Notes under the pieces: generated by a model
Told to the model about the DNA's origin: nothing
Databases searched by the model: none
What the model saw: only the letters and a program-made list of their open reading frames with translations
In this document: positions 56,643-64,000 of the stretch, in pieces
Numbering within the stretch: the first letter of the stretch is position 1
Layout: each line of letters begins with the position of its first letter
Translations under genes and position numbers: made by a program
NCBI GenBank assembly: GCA_958295665.1
Contig: OY282560.1
Span: forward strand, 94,154,311 to 94,218,310
DNA length: 64,000 bases
Direction of reading: 5' to 3'
DNA from: Tipula vernalis
Taxonomy: Eukaryota > Arthropoda > Insecta > Diptera > Tipulidae

Positions 56643-58402
56643 TTAAGAGAAAACCTCCTGATATACGACATTGTCGGTTACTGTGACATCATCAACAGTA
56701 CTTCCTTGTTTTGGTCCTTCGATAATTTGAATTTTTAGAGCAGTAGATTGTGTAGCTCTTGATAGTGCTGTGTAAAGCTGGCCATGGGTAAAAATAGGTT
56801 CAGGAAGATAAATGCCGATTTTTTGAAATGTTTGTCCTTGTGCCTTGTTTATTGTCATTGCGTATGCAGGACGTACTGGAAATTGATGTCTTATTAAATT
56901 GAAAGGTAATGCTGGATCGTTCGACCTATCTACAGATATTCTTGGAATGAAATGTGTAGTAGCATCCTTTACTGTGCCAGTTAAAATTTCAACTTTTATT
57001 ACGTTCCTCTGTAAATCTGTGACTGCTAATATTGTTCCATTACACAAACCGTTTTTAATACTCGTAGATAGGTTTCGCATAAGCATTACGATGGATACCT
57101 TTTTTAATTTTAAAATATGTGAAGGAAGACCAGAAGGATTTATCGAATTCAAAAATTCTGTTGGGAAATTCACTTGTAAATTACTGTCATCGGTACCATC
57201 TTCGTTTTTAAGGGAATCTACTGAGCAAAAGGACACTTCTTTGGCATTTAAATTATTCAATACTGTGTCATTTATATGACGAACATCATCATTTTTAGGA
57301 CAAAGAATCGCTCTCTGAGATATAGATGCCACATCTCCTGGAGTAAAGTTATTGCCAAATGTATCGGTAACGATATCGTTTGATAGAAATTCATTTGGTA
57401 TATTTAGTGAATATTGTGTTTTTTTAAATTATTGATCGGAGCATCATTTACCATCGCCAATTGAAAGAAGCCATGTGCAAAATGTTGAATCAGTGATTGC
57501 TCTCATATTTTGATCGAGCTTAAATATTTGAAAAAGTTTCCATAGTGGTGACTTTTTTATTGTAGCATTTACAACGCTGACACGGTTTCCTCCTCGGATA
57601 ACAGGAAGAACTTGCCGAAAGTCGCCGCCTAATATAATAAATTTTCCACCGAAAGGTAAATTATTTTTCATTAAGTCACAAAATACTAAGTCAATAATTT
57701 CAAGAGCAACTGCAGCTGCCATACATGCCTCGTCCCATATAAGGCAATCAATTGATGTTAGTAACTTCCTTTTGTTTTTTGATAACTGAGGAAATTTAAC
57801 GCAGTCAAGGTTTAAAGGCAGTGCAAAGGCAGAATGTGAAGTCATATCATGTGGCAGAAGATTTGCCGCATTTCCAGTCCAAGCAATACATAATGTTGTT
57901 TTATTAATTGTGCTGAGTTTTTGTATTAATGCTCGGGGTACACAAATGTCTTTCCGCTACCTCCAGGGCCATCTAAGTAGAAATAGTTCTGTGAATTTAA
58001 ACCTTGAATAGAGGACCAAATGTTTGAAGCAGCCATACGGTGTGCTTCGTTTAGATTATCCCAAAGATATGGTTCATTGTTAGGAATACAAAGTGGTGCT
58101 GTAATAAGGTTGGCATATATTTCTTAATTTAGTACTGGTAATACAGTAAAGAGATCAAACCCAACATCTTCACATAAATCTCGCAGCGAATTAATGCAGT
58201 TCGTTAACGCAGCATCTTGCCCTAGACCAGAATAAATGAAATCTTCAATCATATAATCTTTATAGTCGTTGAATAATTGTAATGGGTTTGAAGGATTGCA
58301 GTGACAAATAATTGTAACAAAAAGAGAGCGTAGTGACTTTGGAAGCATATACTTCGAAGCTTCAGAAAGACAAAAATGCCATTCTGCAGAATCGTTTATC
58401 AA
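56643..58402 (-). pseudogene. Helitron PIF1-like helicase
   Basis: Frame 58124-58402 is the part before the helicase (LRSLFVTIICHCNPSNPLQLF). GPGGSGKT, the Walker A, is encoded near 57975-57950 between open frames. Frame 57444-57845 has IWDEACM (Walker B) and GGDFRQVLPVI. Frame 56643-57332 has the C-terminal motifs (PVRPAYAMTINKAQGQTF, LYTALSRAT). Motif order and spacing are those of PIF1-family 5'-3' helicases. Frame breaks occur at about 58120, 57900 and 57400. Confidence 0.87.
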
Positions 58403-59680
58403 ACCTCTAGCTCGAGCAGCTTCTCCTTTAATTTGAGATTGAACGCTCGTGTAACTAAATCAGGGCGATCTGAAGCGTTTTGAAATGAATGTAGTTGCGA
58501 TTTAATTTCTGGCCATGCTAGATTACACGTAAACGCATATTGTCCTGATAAAGTTTTGACATAAAGCGTGGCCCACCATCGAATATACATTAAGCGATTG
58601 GCTTCTACACGCGCATAAGCATATACAATATACTGCTGAAATAGCTTTCCCCCATAGTGAAGAGGGCTAAAAATTGTTGGTCTAATTGCTATTTTATATG
58701 AGTAAAATTGTAGGACGGTGGTAGTATTTCGTACAGCCGTAGAGTTCGTTGTATTATGAGGTATATTGGTAGTACATCCAAAATCTCCAATAGGGTAAAA
58801 AAGAGGAAAAATCATTGGATCCAAATGTTTGGATAGGAAGTTAATTCGCTTAATGCTTCTGCTATTGGTAGGATAAACTGCAAAATCGATTTGGGCGGGT
58901 ATGTTGCCATCACGATCGGGAACATAAATTAACGCAACATCATTAGCATTTGTAGGTGCATTATACACTCTTTGATCATCCTGTAAATTTCTATAAAAGC
59001 TAAGGACACTTTATTTATCTCGCAATTATTTTGGGCAGCATATGCTGATTCGGTTTCGAATGCTTCTCGAAGCTTTTGATAACTTCTAGCGTATGGTGAT
59101 ATGTTATGCAAAACATTACGAAATTGTTGTCATGATTTCTTTTAGGCAGGCTGAGTTATAATGATTATTCATACGAATATTGACAGCGGTATCAGTATCA
59201 TAAAGAAATAGTTTAGCATACAAAATATCGGCATCAGCAGTATTGACGTTTCCCATATTCAAATTTAAGTCAATTGGAATGTTATCAGCAGTTTTGTGGT
59301 AGACTTCACCAGAAACTTAAAAGCAATAAACACTGCCATGTATATTATGTATATTGGTAAATTAGACAACTTACAATTGTGGCAAGAATTCGATTTAAGC
59401 TCACTTTTGAAGTCAATTGCAGTGCAATGGATGCATGTGAACGAAAGCGGTCCAAGATCATGTGTCTGAGAAAAAAAAATTGTGAAGATCCCGAAATAGC
59501 CGACTTGTAAGTGGATTTGCGAAGTTCAAGATGAATTATATAGGTCTATTAATATCCACTTGGTGTTGTGAACGCCTCACTCGTTGCCGTTCATTTATTT
59601 CACTATTTCTTCTACGACGATAGCTTGTAAAATATTCTTGTCTATTTCGTTTCGTACTAATATTTCGGAAAATTTAACTC
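58399..59680 (-). pseudogene. Helitron Rep/helicase protein, N-terminal part
   Basis: From about 59657: a basic start (KRNRQEYFTSYRRRNSEINERQR), a C-x2-C zinc motif ending CHNC at 59375 with a 59-bp intron (59316-59374), then a region broken by a shift near 59110, then frame 58399-58968 with the Helitron N-terminal domain (LHYGGKLFQQYIVYAYARVEANRL) and FTCNLAWPEI...DRPDLVTRAFNLKLKE. After KLKEKLLELEV the sequence jumps to the helicase region. The block that should hold the HUH motif (PHxHxL) and the paired catalytic tyrosines is absent, as is a segment before FTCN. Cannot nick DNA. Confidence 0.82.
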
Positions 59681-59908
59681 TCTTAATTATACAATACTAT
59701 TTGTAATCACGAAAATCACATTAATTATTAAATCTAATTTCATCGAAAGTCGAACTGATTTGATGATGCGCAAAATTTTTGAATATTTGTTTTATTTATC
59801 CCGACGTGTTTAATATATATAATAATACGATACGTCATATTACAATACTTATACATGTATATTAGTATTTTATAATTACTGTTCTAAGCCAATGTAATGG
59901 TGCATGTA
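59681..59908. other. AT-rich spacer
   Basis: May include the unrecognised 5' end of the Helitron. No gene seen. Confidence 0.4.
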
Positions 59909-60284
59909 CACTCAAAAAAATATGCGGTGTTAATTTGTTTTTTATCCGAAAAAGTATTTTATTTTTGCCCAACCGAATAAAATTAAGCACTCATCTACGG
60001 ATAAATATTTTTAACTATCCGAAAAGATAAATTTTTAGAAAAACTTCTTTTGGATTTAATAAAATACACCTTTCGGTGTTTTCCTAATAAAATACACCTT
60101 TCGGTGTATTCCTAAACATGAATATTTCTGTTTGGTTTTTATGCGGTGTAAAAGTTTTTATCCAAATGTATTTTATGTCATTTTTATTCAAATATCCGAT
60201 TGGATTTAAATTTTAAATATCCGATCGGTGGGACACTATGTAACACCAATTCGGTGTTGTGGTGACCCTTTATTTTTTTGTGTG
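59909..60284. mobile_element. MITE, 376 bp, TA duplication
   Basis: Ends CACTCAAAAAAATA and (inverted) CACACAAAAAAATA, flanked by TA at 59907-59908 and 60285-60286. Inside, the ACACC/CGGTGT motif recurs many times in both orientations, and a 28-bp unit is tandemly doubled at about 60057-60112. Size, ends and TA fit a Tc1/mariner-type MITE. Confidence 0.8.
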
Positions 60285-60286
60285 TA

Positions 60287-60608
60287 TATTAAAATCACAC
60301 AGCTAGCTATAACTGTAAATTTTTTAATAACATAGTCGTGTGGGTGCAGATTGCAGAAACATTTTTGTCTATTTCAAATATTTTTGTCTTTTGTTCTTAT
60401 TTGAAACAAAAATTGTTTCTCGTGTATAGCAACACATAATATACTGACAAACATACACATAATATACTAAGTAACACATTGTGATATACATTATGAACAA
60501 AATGAAAACTGGGGAAATACAAATATTTTCTGAACGAAGTATTTTATGTAAACGAAAACACACGATAGTTGCTTCAATCGGGTATGCTTGTATATTGTAA
60601 ATTGTAAT
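60287..60608. other. Spacer before the 6.2-kb element, copy 2
   Basis: No gene; the minus-strand frame here has no recognisable domain. Confidence 0.4.
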
Positions 60609-63600
60609 CAGTGCTGCCGCTCTGAAAACTTTAAATGGAGTAGGTTTCAAATTTTCAGGGGAGTATTTCAAGTCAGGAGGGAGTACAGTACATACGAAAT
60701 ACAATAGTTACACCTTAGACATAAATAATTGTTGGTGTTTAAATAAAATTACAATCCAACAAATTACACTAAAATTGTTTTTAGTTTTTGAACCAAATTT
60801 GAATATTAAAAGAAAAATGATTTATTTATTGGTTTAGAACTATTTACCTATTTTACTATTAAAGCGTTAAGCCCTTTATGTTGCTCGAGCTAAATAGTTT
60901 TAAACGTGGCCACAACTCTCCACGAAATCACAGATATTTTTATATTATCGTTTTGAGATTTTTAAGTTTTTCTAGCAGGGCAGAGTACCTACCGGTCAGC
61001 GAAACTGTAAGTGGTTAATGGAAAATTTATTTTAAAGCAATTTTAGTTTCGAACCCTTTTCATTATCAAAAGCGTAATTTTGGCAGATGTATACCAATAC
61101 GGACTTGTCAACTATGCGAACATGTTCATCATTTTCACCCTAATTTCGGGGAATTGGAAGAAATGTCGTTGCCAGACGGTACCACAGTAGGTATCTGGAC
61201 AGGAAACTTGGACGAAACGACTTGAACGAAAAAACAGTACAGTTGTTCGAAGTCTCATGTTTTAATTAAAATAAAGTTTTTGTTTTTTCTCACAAAGTTT
61301 CCACTTTACTTTCGCTTTATTTTCAAAGAAACGTGCGTATAGTTTATACTTAATTTTAACGCAACTCTTTATGATTAGGATGGAACTTGACTATTCTTAA
61401 CCGGTTATGAAGAAATTCGACACATGCGATGATAATGGGGCTCTAATATGATGTTTCTAATTTCGGAAGCCTCTACTACTATTAGAAGCTTCGCTTCAGC
61501 TTGCAAACTTTGTTTTAACTTCAATCCGCGAGGAATTGGTCCTTAAGTAAGTGTGACAAGACTGTCAATTATTTTGATCCTAAAACCGTAAATTCAATCG
61601 CCAAATTTAATTGATTAACTTTATTTAATTATCGCTATATATTTTATAACGGTTAACATTGAGCACTAGAACAGGGCAAAAAAATAAAACACAACTATTT
61701 AAACCTTAGGCAGCGTCGGTATAGTCGAGCGAAGAAGTCAAACCTTAAATAAAAAAATAAAGAACGTTTATTAAATATACCGACAATTTTAAGGTTGAAA
61801 GTGAAATAAGTAAGGAATGACGTGTTAGCGGTAAATTAGAATACGTTAATTTGCTTATGTACTCACAGAAAATCGTTTTTTGACCAAAAAAATTTAAGAT
61901 TTTTTTTATATAAATATTTAAATATCTCTTCTATCACATTTACAAGTGTATAAAGTCTCAGCCTGCTTATGTTGCCAATTTGCCGTCCTATTTTAAAAAA
62001 AGAAATCGACACGGCCAAAATTTTAAGAAAATAGTTTATAATTCACTAAGTCAGTGTGTTTGTGTGATAGTTTTGTGTGAACTAAAATGTTGTGTAAGTA
62101 TTCGAATAAACATAAATACATTTATGTTGTGGTTTGTGGAATTGGAGAATTAGAGTTTTATAGTTCGATTGAGGTTAGGGCTTACTCCACTTCGTTCGAT
62201 GGTTCATCTGGCTTTTAACAGAGTCAGACTGATAAAAAATGTCAACAGGTTTTCTCTCCAGTCAATTGATTTCAGTGTTAGTATCTCATCTCATGGTCGG
62301 TGGTGCTATCGCTCTGAATACTTTAAACGGAGTACGTTTTCAGAACAGTGTTTCTAGGCAGAAGGAAGTGCATATGAAATACAATAGTTAGGACCTTTGG
62401 TATTTTCTGATTAAAAAAATCACGATCCAGCAAATTACACTAAAATTGTTTTTAGTTTTTCAGCTAAATTTGAATATTAAAAGAAAAGTGATTTATATAT
62501 TGCACTGTATGCTGCTCGAGCTAAATAGTTTTTAACGCTGCCACAACTCCACAAAATTTTTAATTTTTAGCTATTTCTATCTAAATTTTCCGTGGTAAAT
62601 GGAAAATTTATTTTAAACCAAATTTAGCTTCGAACCCTTTTCATTTTCAAAAGCGTAATTTTGACACATATGCAAACTCAAACATGTCAGATATGTCATT
62701 ATCAGATACCTTAGTACGTACCTAGGGGGTGAACCAGGTCAAAAATGACTAAGCCTGGACGAAGACTTAAAAAACAGGGAAGTTATGAAGTCTCGAAATA
62801 TGTTGTGTATTTGTTTTATTAACAAAAAAAAAATTGCTAATATTGGTTTGGTGGCGACAACTGGTCACAAAACATGCAGTTGGTGAAATCTCTTCTAAAA
62901 AAGTTTCTAACTTGATTCTTGATGTGGTAGTGCTATAACTAATTCATTGATCATCAAATGTATTGGCTTAGTAAGACAATAAATTTCAACGGAGTTCCAT
63001 AAATAAAACAAGGCCAGAATTCAACAAATATTGCAAAACACTTTAATGCCACTTTGGTTATGAGAAAAAAATTAAGGAAATTAGATCTGTCAAAGAAAAA
63101 TTTGTGTTTTACAACCACTCCAGGCCTTTTCTAAATTTCCAGATTCCAGCACCAAATGGAGCACCTTTGCCAATGGATTTATTGTAGTTTTTTACCTGAG
63201 TTATTAAGCCGATTCTATCTGCAGTTCGTAATATAAAACAGAATTATTCACACCCTGAAAATTCCTTGGGTCACTTCATTTGGGGTTGGATTTGATAAAT
63301 AAAATAAGAGCCAAATTCAAGAAATATTGTGGAGCACCACTAATGATATTTTGGTTGATGACATTTATTAGAAACATTGTTTCATCAATTTTTCTTTGTT
63401 TTTACATAGACATATACTTAGCTAATTCAGACTATCTTCTCAGTCTAATGTATCAAAGGGATGGAATAAGCACATTTGTTGATGGATTTTAGTGATATTT
63501 ATTATCTACAATATTTTGTAAGTTCTATAAATAGTTTAAAAAAATTCTGCCATAAAGCAGGGCTGGAATCAGAGTTTTTAAAATAAAACAAGGCCCAAGC

Positions 63601-64000
63601 ATTGGGCCAGTCATTTGGGTTGGAGCTCGAATTAAATTTTGTTGAAATTATTATTTTTCTGGTTCCTCCTGAATTTTGCAGGAGGTATGGTCACCCTATA
63701 TCCTACCTAGGCGAGGAGGAGAATGTCAAAATAAAACCGAAAGACAATTTCTGCTGTCGGCATTTAACCTTGCTAGACAAGAAAGATGCAAGGGGGACTG
63801 GATTTTATTCAAATGTAAGCAAAGGATTTGAGAATATTGATGTCAAGGCGTATTGGACCAATTTCCCATATCACTCTGCTTAAATCCAAACTTCCATACA
63901 ACTTCTATCTAGTCTGAAAAGGTTAAATGACTGCAGAAATTATCTTATAGTACTATTTTTATATCCCTATAAAATAGGGACCTAGTCTAAGCTTATGGAA
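60609..64000. mobile_element. Inverted second copy of the 6.2-kb hAT-like element, cut by window end
   Basis: Starts CAGTGCTGCCGCTCTGAAAAC at 60609, the inverse of the right end of copy 1 at 30345, and can be followed block by block: 61560-61700 matches 29350-29440 plus 27870-27925, 61705-62300 matches 26570-27130, 62300-62640 matches 26200-26566, 63600-64000 matches 24661-25090. It lacks the three insertions of copy 1. No transposase gene seen. The other end lies beyond 64000. Confidence 0.85.
63602..63883 (+). other. Open frame shared with copy 1 of the 6.2-kb element
   Basis: Counterpart of the minus-strand frame at 24756-25055; the DNF CC...GFYSNVSKGFENIDVKAYW part is the same but for a few residues. 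Unknown protein, possibly chance. Confidence 0.35.

Larger units (their letters stand above)
56261..59680 (-). mobile_element. Helitron, 3' end intact, Rep core deleted
   Basis: On the minus strand the 3' terminus is CTAG (56264-56261), followed by T in the host. Twelve bases ahead is a perfect 14-bp palindrome TGTGCAATTGCACA (56273-56286). CTRR plus an upstream hairpin is the Helitron 3' signature. Rep-type and PIF1-helicase fragments lie upstream in the right order. The 5' TC end is not found; about 59680 is only where coding homology stops. Confidence 0.85.

Overview
The window reads as transposon-filled, AT-rich insect (at least arthropod) nuclear DNA. I found no host gene. Nearly every coding stretch belongs to a mobile element, and many elements sit inside one another. 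The evidence for an insect is indirect: Gypsy elements with a CHCC-type Gag, an LTR family whose insertions fall at ATAY, a maT-type (DD37D) mariner, Jockey- and I/LOA-like LINEs, an animal-type Crypton, a Helitron, a two-gene PIF/Harbinger element and many short spliceosomal introns. The species cannot be named from this.

Left block (1-14039): one mag/CsRn1-like Gypsy retrotransposon. The window opens inside its 5' LTR, and the 3' LTR is 13854-14039. Three things interrupt it. A maT mariner with an intact 343-residue transposase is at 1663-2974 (TA duplication). A LINE-like insert with an internal-promoter 5' end and a (AATC)n tail is at 4522-9359 (21-bp duplication). A minus-strand LTR-type element without coding capacity is at about 10.85-13.03 kb. 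A second copy of that last element lies in the opposite orientation at 48745 to about 51.09 kb.

Middle block (14-36.5 kb): a simple-repeat family (14.05-14.6 kb, again at 47.2-48.65 kb); a decayed Gypsy integrase (minus) beside an unrelated errantivirus-type gag (plus); two minus-strand LTRs (19528-19998, 23684-24140) with a third at 53214-53656; an 8-bp microsatellite; a 6.2-kb element with 8-bp target duplication (24165-30345), probably hAT-type, carrying three younger insertions; and a minus-strand Gypsy (about 33.1-36.45 kb) split by a plus-strand LINE 3' fragment.

Right block (36.5-64 kb): an Osvaldo-like Gypsy relic (37.5-41.6 kb) split by a complete PIF/Harbinger element (37827-41036). 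Its two genes converge: a 278-residue zeste-type Myb/SANT protein whose ATG is joined by splicing, and a 358-residue, four-exon HARBI1-like nuclease with DDE residues in place. Then come a Polinton-like DNA polymerase B fragment (42.2 kb), a LINE 5' fragment (45.9-47.15 kb), a tRNA-derived SINE with 12-bp duplications (47722-48076), an intact Crypton tyrosine recombinase (51661-52881), a Jockey-like LINE relic (54.23-55.26 kb), a Helitron lacking its HUH core but keeping its 3' terminus (56261 to about 59.68 kb), a TA-flanked MITE (59909-60284), and an inverted second copy of the 6.2-kb element (60609 to the window end). That copy lacks the three younger insertions and so shows their empty sites.

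The elements most likely to be functional are the Harbinger pair, the Crypton and the maT mariner, since their reading frames and catalytic residues are complete. The rest are relics.
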